A stretch of 64,000 bases of DNA from Bacteroidales bacterium. Lineage in GTDB: Bacteria > Bacteroidota > Bacteroidia > Bacteroidales > WCHB1-69. The position numbers were made by a program, and so were the translations under genes. The notes below the pieces were generated by a model. The model had not been told where the DNA came from and ran no database searches. It saw only the letters and a list, made by a program, of their open reading frames with translations. Every line of letters begins with the position of its first letter. Positions within the stretch are counted from its first letter, which is position 1. The stretch covers positions 1 through 64,000 of the forward strand of contig JAGCGA010000004.1 of the NCBI GenBank assembly GCA_017649855.1. The letters run 5' to 3'. Positions 34,550 to 44,030 of this stretch are shown piece after piece.

Positions 34550-35947
34550 ATGGAGAACTATGATGTTATCGTCATCGGGAGTGGTCCCGGAGGTTATGTA
34601 GCTGCCATCAGAGCGGCGCAACTGGAGATGAAAGTGGCCGTGGTAGAGCGCGCCGAAGTAGGCGGCATCTGCCTTAACTGGGGCTGCATTCCCACCAAAG
34701 CATTGTTGAAATCAGCACAAGTATATCGTTACATGTCGCATGCCGCCGACTACGGCATCAGCCTTGAGGGCGCTGCCAAGCCCGACTTCGAGGCCGTGGT
34801 GAAACGCAGCCGCACGGTGGCCGAGACCATGAGCAAGGGCGTACAATATCTCTTGAAGAAGAACAACGTCACCGTCATCGCTGGCACCGGCAAGTTGCAG
34901 AGCAACCACGAGGTGGCTGTCACCGACGCTGAAGGCACCGTGACCGTCTATGAGGCCAAGCACATCATCTTGGCCACGGGCGCGCGTTCCCGCAGTCTGC
35001 CCAACGTGCCCCAAGATGGCAAATACATCATCGGCTATCGCGAAGCGCTGACCCTGCCCAAGCTGCCTGAGACCATGGTGGTGATGGGCTCCGGCGCCAT
35101 CGGCAGTGAGCTGGCCTTCTTCTATGCCTCCATGGGCACGAAGGTCACCATCGTGGAGTACATGCCCCGCCTGGTGCCTGTTGAAGACGACGACATCGCC
35201 GCCACCCTCGCGCGCTGCTTCCGCAAGGCCGGCATCAAGACCATGACCTCCGCCTCCGTGGAACAAGTCGTAGTGGAAGACGGCATCTGCAAGGTGACCG
35301 TCAAGGACGCCAAGGAGAAGATCACCGAGCTGACCTGCGACATTGTCCTCTCCGCCGTGGGTGTGCAGACCAACCTGGAAGGCCTCGGCCTCGAAGAGTG
35401 CGGTGTAGCCGTCGAGCGCGGCAAGGTCATCGTGGACGACTATTACAAGACCAACGTGGAGGGTGTCTATGCCATCGGTGACATCGTGCACGGGCCTGCC
35501 CTCGCGCACGTGGCCTCCCACGAAGCACTCGTCTGCGTGGAGAAGATCGCCGGCAAGAACCCGGTACCCGTGGACTACAGCAACATCCCCGGCTGCACCT
35601 ACACCACCCCGGAGATTGCCTCTGTCGGCATGACCGAACGCGCCTGCACGGAACAAGGCCGCGAGGTGCTCATCGGCAAGTTCCCCTTCACCGCCTCCGG
35701 CAAGGCTACCGCCTCCGGCAGCAGAGACGGCCTCGTGAAGGTCATCTTCGACAAACAGACTGGCGAGTGGCTCGGATGCCACCTCATCGGCGACAATGTG
35801 ACCGAGATGATCGCCGGCGCCGTCATGGCCCGCCAGAACAAGATGAAGGGCGAAGACATCATCCATGCCGTCTTCCCGCACCCCACCCTGTCGGAAGCCA
35901 TCATGGAAGCCGCCGCAGATGCTTACAAAGAGTGTGTCCACCTCTAA
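34550..35947 (+). CDS. lpdA: Dihydrolipoyl dehydrogenase (E3)
   Basis: A 465-residue FAD disulfide oxidoreductase that reoxidises dihydrolipoamide in 2-oxoacid dehydrogenase or glycine cleavage complexes. The start MENYDV at 34550 gives the FAD motif VIGSGPGGYVAA at once; the longer frame begins before the promoter. The redox disulfide is Cys41/Cys46 in GGICLNWGCIPTK. The NAD motif is VMGSGAIGSELAFF near 182, and the C-terminal His-Glu pair lies in FPHPTLSEAI. No E1 or E2 gene is nearby. An outer-membrane protein gene follows after 6 bases. Confidence 0.94.
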   Translation: MENYDVIVIGSGPGGYVAAIRAAQLEMKVAVVERAEVGGICLNWGCIPTKALLKSAQVYRYMSHAADYGISLEGAAKPDFEAVVKRSRTVAETMSKGVQYLLKKNNVTVIAGTGKLQSNHEVAVTDAEGTVTVYEAKHIILATGARSRSLPNVPQDGKYIIGYREALTLPKLPETMVVMGSGAIGSELAFFYASMGTKVTIVEYMPRLVPVEDDDIAATLARCFRKAGIKTMTSASVEQVVVEDGICKVTVKDAKEKITELTCDIVLSAVGVQTNLEGLGLEECGVAVERGKVIVDDYYKTNVEGVYAIGDIVHGPALAHVASHEALVCVEKIAGKNPVPVDYSNIPGCTYTTPEIASVGMTERACTEQGREVLIGKFPFTASGKATASGSRDGLVKVIFDKQTGEWLGCHLIGDNVTEMIAGAVMARQNKMKGEDIIHAVFPHPTLSEAIMEAAADAYKECVHL

Positions 35948-35953
35948 TCGATC

Positions 35954-36889
35954 ATGGTGAAACATACTTTCCTCATCGCCTTACTCCTCTTGGTCCTCGC
36001 AAGCTTGACCCCCTCACAGATGCGAGGACAAGAGGTTGTCTCTTCCGAGCCCGTACACTACCACGACACCACCTGGTACGACAAGGGCTTCGACCTCTAC
36101 ATTGGCTCCGGCGCCTTCTTCGCCAACAAGGAGAACGCCCTATACTACAACGGCAGCAGCCTCAACGAAAACAACCTGGACTACATCTTTGACAACCAAT
36201 ATTGGTATGAGGAGATTCAGCGGGAGGTCAACCGTTGCTATCCACATGTGAGTATCACCGATGAGATCTCCTATCATGAGGAGAACCTCGACTGGCATGT
36301 GCGCTACAAGATCAAGACCATGCTGCAGCTGGGGGCGCGCTATAAGTTCGGCCGCAACTGGGGGCTCTCCCTCTCCTACTCCTTCTGCCGGCTTACCACC
36401 TCCAGCCAGTTCCTGCTCAACTACTCATCCGTATCGGGCAACCTCATCGACGCACCCGTCATGGAGCTCCATGGCAAGGAGGACCGCTCCATGATCGACC
36501 TCTCCGCCAGCTATGTCATCAGCCAACTGCACCCTGTCGCGAAGCCTTTCGTGGAGGTGGGTGCCCAGTTCAACTACGCCCGGGCCAGGGTCCTGGAAGC
36601 TGTCATCGGCGACCGCACCTGGACCCTCCTGGACCCCTACAACGGCGAGCACTATGTGCCCGGCGCCCAGATGACGACCTATGATATCATCTACGGAGGC
36701 CCCGGCTACGGGATCTCCTTCGCAGCCGGTCTCAAACTGGTCGTATCCAAGTCCTTCTCCATCGACCCCACCTTCTACGGCTGCATGGCCTCATACGGCA
36801 TCAAGCCCCTGCAGGAGAGAGCATTCAACTTCAACTACGGTGTCGTCATACGACTGGTCATGAACGACTTCTTCTTCCGGCACCGTTAG
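35954..36889 (+). CDS. Predicted outer-membrane beta-barrel protein
   Basis: A 311-residue protein with a signal peptide ending MRGQ (about residue 25). From about residue 110 it has alternating amphipathic strands (LQLGARYKFGRNWGLSLSYSF, IDLSASYVISQ, KPFVEVGAQFNYARARV, GYGISFAAGLKLVVSKSF). No family is recognised. The short acidic segment before the barrel may be periplasmic. It is probably cotranscribed with lpd, whose function it does not obviously share. Confidence 0.65.
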   Translation: MVKHTFLIALLLLVLASLTPSQMRGQEVVSSEPVHYHDTTWYDKGFDLYIGSGAFFANKENALYYNGSSLNENNLDYIFDNQYWYEEIQREVNRCYPHVSITDEISYHEENLDWHVRYKIKTMLQLGARYKFGRNWGLSLSYSFCRLTTSSQFLLNYSSVSGNLIDAPVMELHGKEDRSMIDLSASYVISQLHPVAKPFVEVGAQFNYARARVLEAVIGDRTWTLLDPYNGEHYVPGAQMTTYDIIYGGPGYGISFAAGLKLVVSKSFSIDPTFYGCMASYGIKPLQERAFNFNYGVVIRLVMNDFFFRHR

Positions 36890-36891
36890 CC

Positions 36892-36930
36892 AAAAAAATA
36901 GCCTCCGGGAGTCGGAGGCTATCGGTTTTG
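36892..36930. terminator. Bidirectional intrinsic terminator
   Basis: A 10-bp stem (ATAGCCTCCG/CGGAGGCTAT) with loop GGAGT has an A-run on its left and T-rich DNA on its right. It separates two converging genes. Confidence 0.85.
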
Positions 36931-36942
36931 ATTTTCATCTGA

Positions 36943-38109
36943 TCAGAAGCAGGCTTTCAAGATTTCCAGCACCTCTTCGGTGGTTACCACATGATAACCG
37001 CCACCTTTGATAGTGCTCTCCGCTATCAGCGGCAGCATCTCCTCGGTGGCGCCCACTTCCCGCAAAGTCTGCGGGATACCCAACTCCTGGATGAACTTGC
37101 TCAGGCAGTCAATGCCCTCCAGTGCCACCTGCTCGTCGCTCTTGCCTTCCGGATTCACATGCCAGATGTTCTTGGCATAGCGAACAAAACGGTGCAGGCC
37201 ATATTTATAGATAGCACGATAGTAGGGCACGGAGATGATGGCCAGTCCGATGCCATGGGCACAGTCGGTGTAGGCCCCTAGCTGATGCTCAATCATGTGT
37301 ACTTCCCAGTCTTGCTCTTTGGACACGGCCAGAATCTTGTTCAAGCCCATGGTGGCACACCACATGATGTTGCTGCGGGCCTCATAGTCGTGCGGATCCT
37401 TCAGGGCAGCGCGGGCGGCGCTGATCAGAGCCAGCATATCGCCTTCCAGCAGATAGTCGCTCACACAATCGTCGTTGCCGCCAAAATACTGCTCCATCAG
37501 ATGGGAGAAGATATCGAAGATGCCGCTGATCATCTGATATTTCGGCACCGTGTAGGTGAATTCGGGATTCAGGATGGAGAACTTGGGGGCCATGGTCTCC
37601 AAGGGGAACACGCGACCCAGCTTCAGCTTCTTGTCATCGTTGGTGATGACAGAGCCGCCATTCATCTCAGAGGCCGTGCCAGTCATGGTCAGGATGGTGC
37701 CGATGGGGACCACGGGGTTGGCCAGAGGAGCTTGCTGCTCCCAATAGAGTGTCCAAGGATCCTGCTTGCAGTAGGCAGACGCGGAGATACCCTTGGCACA
37801 GTCGATGACGGAGCCGCCGCCAACCGCCAGGATAAGGTCCACCTGATGCTCACGAACCAGCTGGGCACCTTGCAACACCTGCGCATAGGTCGGGTTCGAC
37901 TTGATGCCAGCCAGCTCAACGACTTTCTTGCCAGCCTTCTGAAGGTCCGACATCACCGCGTCATACAATCCGCTGGCCTTGATGGAGTTTCTGCCATAAA
38001 GCAACAATACATTCTTGCCATACAGTGCGAGCTCTTCGGGGAGATATTGCATCGCACTTTTGCCAAAATGAATCCGCGTGGGATTCTGATAGGTAAAATC
38101 TATATTCAT
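36943..38109 (-). CDS. Iron-containing alcohol dehydrogenase (YqhD/BdhA type)
   Basis: A 388-residue cytoplasmic NAD(P)H-dependent group III alcohol dehydrogenase. Seen: NPTRIHFGKSAM at the N-terminus, the nucleotide site LAVGGGSVIDCAKGI near residue 95, and metal-binding His residues around FDIFSHLMEQYFG, MIEHQLGAYTDCAHGIGLAI. The family reduces aldehydes, for example butyraldehyde, in fermentation. The ATG overlaps the upstream esterase stop by 4 bases, so it is translationally coupled in the porX operon. Confidence 0.9.
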   Translation of the reverse strand: MNIDFTYQNPTRIHFGKSAMQYLPEELALYGKNVLLLYGRNSIKASGLYDAVMSDLQKAGKKVVELAGIKSNPTYAQVLQGAQLVREHQVDLILAVGGGSVIDCAKGISASAYCKQDPWTLYWEQQAPLANPVVPIGTILTMTGTASEMNGGSVITNDDKKLKLGRVFPLETMAPKFSILNPEFTYTVPKYQMISGIFDIFSHLMEQYFGGNDDCVSDYLLEGDMLALISAARAALKDPHDYEARSNIMWCATMGLNKILAVSKEQDWEVHMIEHQLGAYTDCAHGIGLAIISVPYYRAIYKYGLHRFVRYAKNIWHVNPEGKSDEQVALEGIDCLSKFIQELGIPQTLREVGATEEMLPLIAESTIKGGGYHVVTTEEVLEILKACF

Positions 38110-39815
38110 ATAAATCGGGGTTTGGAAATTTTCTTTTGCACATAAAAAGGAGCTCCGTTCTTGAGCCGTCCGCTAGCACTGATCGTATTCCGGGGCGCAT
38201 CTTTCAGCCACACCACCGTGGCCGTATGCCCATTCCGCTCCAAGATAAAGCCACCCTCCACCTTCCACTGGATCTCCTGGATATCATCCTGTTTGATAGC
38301 ATACTGGAGGGGCTTCTTGGAAATCTCGCGGATAGGAGCCACGCGCTGTATCTCTTTGAGAAAGAAAGCCTGCATCTTATTCTGGATGAAGTAGTAGACA
38401 TCGTTCACATGTCCGCTCGCATCTTCGTAGGGGGCGTGCTTCATGCCCCGCAAGGGATAAAACTCATTCCGGATCCCCAGGGAGTCCAAATGTTCGTGGA
38501 TGGCTTGGGAGCCATACATCGTATCGAAGAGGCGCTCCCCTATCTTGCCTTTCACGTCAGAGAATGGGATGCCTCGGTCAAACGGCACAACATTGTCACA
38601 GTCCCCATGGAAGGAGATCACCGGCACCGGCCGGCTGTCGATCTCTTTCAGATCGTAGAGGGCACCCCACATATTGGCGATGGCCTTGATCTTAAAGGAC
38701 TGGCGAATGTCATTGCCAGCGGTCTTCAGAGAGCCCAGCTTCTTCTTGAAGTTATGCTCCCGCACAAAATCAGGACAGTTATAATCGTTCATGAAAGCCA
38801 TGGAAAGCATCGCGATGGACCCGGCGCTCGTGCCCCCGACGAAGACATTGCTGGTATCGATACCATATTGCTCTGCATGATGGACCAGAAAACGCATGGC
38901 GGCATTAGCATCTTGAATAGCCTCGTATCCACACCGTTGGATGGCCGCCTTGTTAGGCAAGAAACCCAACCGGTAGTTGACCGATGCCACCACATAACCC
39001 ATCTTGGCAAAATGCTCACACCAGAGCCGCATATTCTCCGCGCCCTTGTCTCCAAAATAAAAGGCCCCGCCATGCATCAACACAAACAGCGGATGCACCT
39101 CAATCGTATCGTTTTCGGGCATATACAGGTCCAGCGTCAGCTTCAAGGACTTGGGGGTGATCGTCTTGCCCAGATTCTTCAAGAGGGTCTTCAGAAACTT
39201 GGATTCATCCAATTGGTAAGATGTCCAGAATCCTTTGGCCTGGCCATACTGGATATCCTTCAACACCTTCACATCCAGGAACTCCTGGCTGAAACGCTTG
39301 CTTTTGACGGTCTGGAAGGGAGGCTTCTGGTATCTGGTAAAGACAAGATGGTTCGTGGCAGGGAACAACTCTCCGTTTTCAAGCTCAAATGAGCCCGTCA
39401 ACGACATGGAATCAAGCAGGACATCAAACTCAAACGGGACTCGTTGACCCTTGGAGATAAAGTAGATATGGTTTTGAGCATACTCAATGGTAAATGCTTC
39501 CGGCACCAGCCATTGGGTCGTGGAATCCATCCGATAATAAACACCCGAACAGTTGTTGGATGTCACCTTGTTGACCTTGTAAAAATAGGCATCGTCATTT
39601 ACCAGCCCATAATAGTAATGGGCCGTATCTAGCAGGGAGAAGTCTGGTGCCTCATCATGCGTAATGTGAATGGCATTTGAGGAATGGTCGATCTGCCTCT
39701 GTTCCTCCTCGGCGCGGTCAGCAGGACGCTTGGTACAAGTCCCCACCAACAGGACAAGTACCAAGAACTCCAAGAAGAGCAGCAGTTTGTAACCGACACC
39801 AGAGAACTTCGCCAT
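38106..39815 (-). CDS. Envelope carboxylesterase-type hydrolase
   Basis: A 569-residue alpha/beta-hydrolase. The N-terminus is a hydrophobic segment (about 10-26) ending VGTC, a weak lipobox, so it is membrane-anchored or a lipoprotein. The middle part has the oxyanion motif MHGGAFYFGDKG near 248 and the nucleophile elbow GGTSAGS near 318, both typical of carboxylesterase type B or bd-type lipases. The last about 80 residues look like an extra beta-rich domain. It starts 12 bases after porX. Confidence 0.78.
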   Translation of the reverse strand: MAKFSGVGYKLLLFLEFLVLVLLVGTCTKRPADRAEEEQRQIDHSSNAIHITHDEAPDFSLLDTAHYYYGLVNDDAYFYKVNKVTSNNCSGVYYRMDSTTQWLVPEAFTIEYAQNHIYFISKGQRVPFEFDVLLDSMSLTGSFELENGELFPATNHLVFTRYQKPPFQTVKSKRFSQEFLDVKVLKDIQYGQAKGFWTSYQLDESKFLKTLLKNLGKTITPKSLKLTLDLYMPENDTIEVHPLFVLMHGGAFYFGDKGAENMRLWCEHFAKMGYVVASVNYRLGFLPNKAAIQRCGYEAIQDANAAMRFLVHHAEQYGIDTSNVFVGGTSAGSIAMLSMAFMNDYNCPDFVREHNFKKKLGSLKTAGNDIRQSFKIKAIANMWGALYDLKEIDSRPVPVISFHGDCDNVVPFDRGIPFSDVKGKIGERLFDTMYGSQAIHEHLDSLGIRNEFYPLRGMKHAPYEDASGHVNDVYYFIQNKMQAFFLKEIQRVAPIREISKKPLQYAIKQDDIQEIQWKVEGGFILERNGHTATVVWLKDAPRNTISASGRLKNGAPFYVQKKISKPRFI

Positions 39816-39827
39816 AGGCCTGTCTCC

Positions 39828-41381
39828 TTACTTTGGTAACAGTTTGACAAAGGGGACCATCATCTCCTCCATCGAGATACCGCCATGCTGGAAAGTGTTC
39901 CGATAGAGGTTGACATACTGGTTGAAATTGTTCTGATAAGCGAAAAAGTCGCTGCGGGTGGCGAAGATGAAACGCTGCGTCATATTGGTCTTGGGCAGGA
40001 AGGCCTCGTCGGGATTCTTGATCTCGAAGACATCCTTCGACGGATAGTCCATATTGCTGCGTCCCACCTTATAGCGCAAGTTGGTGTTCAGGTCGCGCTC
40101 CCCGACCATCTTGAGGGCCCGGTTGACCTTGATCGTGCCATGATCGGTGGTGAGGAAGATCTTGACCTTCTTTTCCGACAGATACTTGATCATGTCCAGC
40201 AGGATGGAGTTGGCGAACCAGGAGGCGGTGACGCTGCGATAGGACTTCTCATCGTCGGCCAACTCGCGCACCACGTTCACGTCCGTGCCCGCATGGGAGA
40301 GCATATCCACAAAGTTGAAGACGATGACATTGAGCGGGTTCTTCATCAGATTATGGAAGTTGTCGAAGATCTTTTTGCCGAACTCCGCATTCAGGATCTT
40401 GGCGTATGAGTAGCGGATGTTCTTGCCATAGCGCTTCAGGTATTCACCCAACAGCTCTTCCTCAAACTGGTTCTTGCTGCCGTTATCCTGCTCGTTCAGC
40501 CAGAGCTCGGGATATTTCTTGGCAATCACAGAGGGCATCAGGCCGGAAAAGAGGGAATTGCGGGCATAGTGCGTCGCCGTAGGCAGGATGCTGTAGCAGA
40601 TGGACTCGTCCTCGATGTAGTAATAGTCATGCACCATCGGATAGATGCTGCGCCATTGATCGTAACGAAGATTGTCGATGACAAAGAGGAAGGTGGGGGT
40701 CGTCTCACTCAACTCCGGGAAGAGCTTCTCCTTCAGGATGGTGTGCGACTGCAACGGCTTCTCGCTGCCGCGGCCGTTTACCCAGTTCAGATAGTTGGCC
40801 TGCACGAACTTGGCAAACTGCACATTGGCCTCCTCCTTCTGGTCCGACAACATCTCCGACACGCTGGCATCCTCGATCTTTTCAATCTGCAACTCCCAAT
40901 CAACCAAATCCTTATACAGCTGCTCCCATTCGGATACGGAGAGATGGTCCGACATACGCATGGAGAGCTCGCGGAAAGCCTGCTGGTAGTCGATGGTGAC
41001 TTTCGTCGTCATCAGATTTTTCTTGTCGATATTCTTCTTCAGGCAAAGCAAGATCTGGTTCGGGTTGACGGGCTTGATCAGGTAATCGGCAATGTCGCCC
41101 CCGATGGCATCCTCCATAATATGTTCCTCTTCACTTTTGGTGATCATCACGATGGGGATGTGAGGATAGAGCTTCTTAAGCCGTTGCAACGTCTCCAGTC
41201 CGCTCAGGCCGGGCATATTCTCATCCAGGAAAATAATATTGACAAACTCCTTCTTCAGGATCTCCAGGGCCTCCATGCCACTCAACGCGGGGATCACATC
41301 ATATCCTTTGGTTTTCAAAAACATAATATGCGGCTTGAGCAATTCAATCTCATCATCCGCCCACAAAATCTTTACATTCAT
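39828..41381 (-). CDS. porX: T9SS response regulator PorX (receiver plus PglZ phosphodiesterase)
   Basis: A 517-residue protein. The receiver domain (about 1-120) has the acidic pair Asp9-Asp10, phospho-acceptor Asp53 (FLDENMPG), Thr81 and Lys103. A helical linker leads to a PglZ/alkaline-phosphatase-superfamily domain (about 210-515) with VIDNLRYDQW and TTDHGT. This is the PorX arrangement; PorX works with kinase PorY and the sigma factor SigP to control T9SS genes, and hydrolyses cyclic and linear oligonucleotides. The start at 41381 was chosen because MNVKILWADDE is the receiver N-terminus and the promoter at 41419 excludes longer forms. porY is not in the window. Confidence 0.92.
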   Translation of the reverse strand: MNVKILWADDEIELLKPHIMFLKTKGYDVIPALSGMEALEILKKEFVNIIFLDENMPGLSGLETLQRLKKLYPHIPIVMITKSEEEHIMEDAIGGDIADYLIKPVNPNQILLCLKKNIDKKNLMTTKVTIDYQQAFRELSMRMSDHLSVSEWEQLYKDLVDWELQIEKIEDASVSEMLSDQKEEANVQFAKFVQANYLNWVNGRGSEKPLQSHTILKEKLFPELSETTPTFLFVIDNLRYDQWRSIYPMVHDYYYIEDESICYSILPTATHYARNSLFSGLMPSVIAKKYPELWLNEQDNGSKNQFEEELLGEYLKRYGKNIRYSYAKILNAEFGKKIFDNFHNLMKNPLNVIVFNFVDMLSHAGTDVNVVRELADDEKSYRSVTASWFANSILLDMIKYLSEKKVKIFLTTDHGTIKVNRALKMVGERDLNTNLRYKVGRSNMDYPSKDVFEIKNPDEAFLPKTNMTQRFIFATRSDFFAYQNNFNQYVNLYRNTFQHGGISMEEMMVPFVKLLPK

Positions 41382-41418
41382 ATACAGTTCATATTTCTTA
41401 ACAACAAAAGAGTAACGG

Positions 41419-41426
41419 CAAACATA
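41419..41426 (-). promoter_or_regulatory. -7 promoter box for porX
   Basis: The minus strand reads TATGTTTG followed by CCG, 37 bases before the porX ATG. It is divergent from the promoter at 41534. Confidence 0.55.
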
Positions 41427-41533
41427 GGCAATTATTTTATGTAAACGACCATGGGGAAATATTTTTTGACATGCGGCTCGCCAGGCACAACAAGGCATTT
41501 TGCGGCGAGCTTGTCGCATATTTGAAATTTATG

Positions 41534-41541
41534 TACATTTG
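41534..41541 (+). promoter_or_regulatory. -7 promoter box
   Basis: TACATTTG followed by CCGCC, 27 bases before the ATG at 41569. Confidence 0.6.
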
Positions 41542-41568
41542 CCGCCTATTTTGAAAAACAGGACAACG

Positions 41569-42120
41569 ATGAAAAGAATCATATTAGCAGTTCTCTGCTG
41601 CCTGCTGATGGCCAGTGGTTTTGGCCAAGAGAAGCCGATGCGATTCCTGGGCATTGGCATGAACAGCACGCTCTCCACTTTCGTGTCGAAGCTGAAAGGC
41701 AAGGGGTTCACGGAGGATGTCAACCACAACAAGCCCAACATGGTGGTCATGAAGGGTGTGTTTGCGGGCGAGCGGGTGAAGTTGGAGGTGCGCTCAGCCG
41801 CCAAGACCCATCTCGTGTACAGCGTGAACGTCTTCTTCAATGTGAGCACCCAGTTCACCTACGCCGACCTGCAGCAGCGGCTGACCGACAAATACGGGGA
41901 GGCCGCCATGGAACTGAACAACATCAAGGACGAACCGGTGTTTGTCAAGTACACCACCGACTACACCAAGTGGGAACTCGACACCGACACCGTGACGAAT
42001 GCCTATAATGCGATCATACTCTCCAAATGCAGCTACCACAGCACTTCTCCTGTCACCATCACCTATCTGGACGGGAAGAACTCCAAAGTGGAAGCCTTGG
42101 AGGTCAATTCTGATTTCTAA
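41569..42120 (+). CDS. Exported protein of unknown function
   Basis: A 183-residue protein with a signal peptide ending GFGQ (about residue 20) and no other membrane segment. It shows an alternating alpha/beta pattern (MNSTLSTFVSKLKGKGF; YSVNVFFNVSTQFTYADL; DLQQRLTDKYGEA) that resembles a small repeat of a fold seen in secreted Bacteroidota proteins, but no family is recognised. It is the first of three exported genes read away from porX. The start was set by the promoter at 41534. Confidence 0.65.
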   Translation: MKRIILAVLCCLLMASGFGQEKPMRFLGIGMNSTLSTFVSKLKGKGFTEDVNHNKPNMVVMKGVFAGERVKLEVRSAAKTHLVYSVNVFFNVSTQFTYADLQQRLTDKYGEAAMELNNIKDEPVFVKYTTDYTKWELDTDTVTNAYNAIILSKCSYHSTSPVTITYLDGKNSKVEALEVNSDF

Positions 42121-42136
42121 CCCACAAAATAATCAT

Positions 42137-42949
42137 ATGACACACAAGCACTTATCAAGAAGAGCTCTACTCCTCGCCCTGGGACTGAGCCTATGCATGG
42201 GCCTTACCGCACAGGTATCCGCCCCCCAAAAGAAGAACTCCTTCTGGATTGACCTGAACGCCGGTGTAGGGGCGGTGACCTGCTACGACAACGGCACCAT
42301 CCCCTTCGCTTATCAAGGGGTGAGCACCGACCTGGGCATTGGTTTCACCGATGAATGGAAACGCTGCCATATCAGTCTCGATTTCCAGCGGTTCAGAAAC
42401 ATTCTCTCGGAACCTGAGGGCACCAGTTATGGTATTGACGGACGACTGGAGTTCCTGTACAGTTGCCTGAAGTCTTCTGAGAGCCGCTGGCATTTCTGGT
42501 CCGGCGCCAGCCTCGAAGCATACGGTGAGCTGAAGAGCATCCCCGAACTGCAGAATGCGTCCGCGTCGGTTTCCATCTTCAGCCATCTGGGCCTTACCGA
42601 GAAGATATCCTGCGACTTCGGCTATGACAAAGAGCGCACCCATCGCTGGATGACGGCCTTCTTCAAGCTCTACCTGCCGCTCGCCAGCCATGTCTCCCGC
42701 CCCGACTTCATGTACGTGCACGACCCGCTGGGCGAAATCAGCGTATCCACCATCCTCGCCGGCAACGAGAAGTTCTTCAAGTTCTTCCCGGGTGCCTCCA
42801 CCGACTTCGGCTTCACCCTCAACCTGCGCAACGGCAACCGCATCAGCCTCTCCTACATGTGGTACTATCTCACCACCGGCAAAAAGGGAGCCAACCGCTA
42901 CGACAACGCCTACCATATGCTCAATTTATCATTAATGTTCAAACTCTAA
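42137..42949 (+). CDS. Predicted outer-membrane beta-barrel protein
   Basis: A 270-residue protein with a signal peptide ending LTAQ (about residue 26) and amphipathic strands to the end (SFWIDLNAGVGAVTCY, STDLGIGFTDEWKRCHISLDF, GRLEFLYSCL, GFTLNLRNGNRISLSYMWYY, LNLSLMFKL). The start MTHKHL was chosen because longer frames overlap the previous gene. Family not recognised. 12 bases before the S41 peptidase gene. Confidence 0.65.
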   Translation: MTHKHLSRRALLLALGLSLCMGLTAQVSAPQKKNSFWIDLNAGVGAVTCYDNGTIPFAYQGVSTDLGIGFTDEWKRCHISLDFQRFRNILSEPEGTSYGIDGRLEFLYSCLKSSESRWHFWSGASLEAYGELKSIPELQNASASVSIFSHLGLTEKISCDFGYDKERTHRWMTAFFKLYLPLASHVSRPDFMYVHDPLGEISVSTILAGNEKFFKFFPGASTDFGFTLNLRNGNRISLSYMWYYLTTGKKGANRYDNAYHMLNLSLMFKL

Positions 42950-42961
42950 CACATCACGACT

Positions 42962-44008
42962 ATGAAAAGAATCCATATCCTTATATTCAGCCTAGTAGCC
43001 CTGTCTTTCACCTCGTGCGAACGGGTCTTCATGAACGAAGATGAATCCAAAGACCCCGTCACCGTATTCGAGTACCTCTGGAACAAAGTGGATCAGCAAT
43101 ACACCTTCTTTGACATCAAAGGGGTGGATTGGGACTCCGTGCATCGGGTGTACCGTGCCCAAGTGTATGAAGAGATGAGTGACGACAGCCTTTTCCGCGT
43201 CTGCGGCAACATGCTCCGCACGCTGAAGGACGGCCACACCGACCTGTTCTCCGACTTTGACGTCTGGAGCAGTGACACCATCCTCTACAACATGGTGGCA
43301 AACAGCAACCTCAACAACGAGATCATTCGGCTCAACTACCTGACTCTCGACGGGCACAGCACGGGAAGCTTCCGGCACAACGCCATCCGTGACGGCAAGG
43401 TCGCCTACATCCGCTACTCCTCCTTCTCCAACGCCATCACAGATGAAGATCTGCGATACCTGATGGAGCGATACAAGGATTGCGATGGTCTGATTCTGGA
43501 CCTGCGGCAGAACACGGGCGGCTCTGACGCCAACGTTTACAAGCTGCTCAGCATTTTCGACTGTCATGGCCAGGCGCTCTACACCATGCAGACGAAGGCG
43601 GGTCCCGGTCATAACGACTTCACCACGGCAGCGACGGCCAATGCGCCCAAGAAGAGTCTGTTGGAGAAGCCCTACACCAATCCTGTGGCGGTGCTCATCG
43701 ACAGAGGCTCCTTCAGTGCCACCTCCTACTTCGCCATCTGCACCCAGGCTTTTGACAACATCCGCTTGTTTGGCGACTACTCCGGTGGCGGACTGGGCAT
43801 GCCCAATGGCGGCATGCTGCCCAACGGGTGGAAATACCGCTTCAGCGTCACGCGCAGCATCGCACTGGATGGAGGCAACTACGAGAACGGCGTCCCGCCC
43901 GCGGTGCGCGTCCTCCTCGATCCTGCTGCCACGGCTCAAGGCATCGACAACATCGTGGAGACCGCTGCCGACTGGATTCAGCAGGGCGGTCTGATTGCAA
44001 AAAAATAG
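42962..44008 (+). CDS. S41-family (tail-specific type) peptidase lipoprotein
   Basis: A 348-residue lipoprotein (lipobox LSFTSC, Cys19). After a helical region with LKDGHTDLF near residue 90, the S41 core spans about 145-340: GKVAYIRYSSFSNA, LILDLRQNTGGSDANV and the nucleophile loop DRGSFSATSYFA. There is no PDZ domain. It probably cleaves or trims peptides in the envelope. A terminator follows inside the opposite-strand gene. Confidence 0.85.
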   Translation: MKRIHILIFSLVALSFTSCERVFMNEDESKDPVTVFEYLWNKVDQQYTFFDIKGVDWDSVHRVYRAQVYEEMSDDSLFRVCGNMLRTLKDGHTDLFSDFDVWSSDTILYNMVANSNLNNEIIRLNYLTLDGHSTGSFRHNAIRDGKVAYIRYSSFSNAITDEDLRYLMERYKDCDGLILDLRQNTGGSDANVYKLLSIFDCHGQALYTMQTKAGPGHNDFTTAATANAPKKSLLEKPYTNPVAVLIDRGSFSATSYFAICTQAFDNIRLFGDYSGGGLGMPNGGMLPNGWKYRFSVTRSIALDGGNYENGVPPAVRVLLDPAATAQGIDNIVETAADWIQQGGLIAKK

Positions 44009-44030
44009 GGATTGCTGGGCGCGAGGGATG

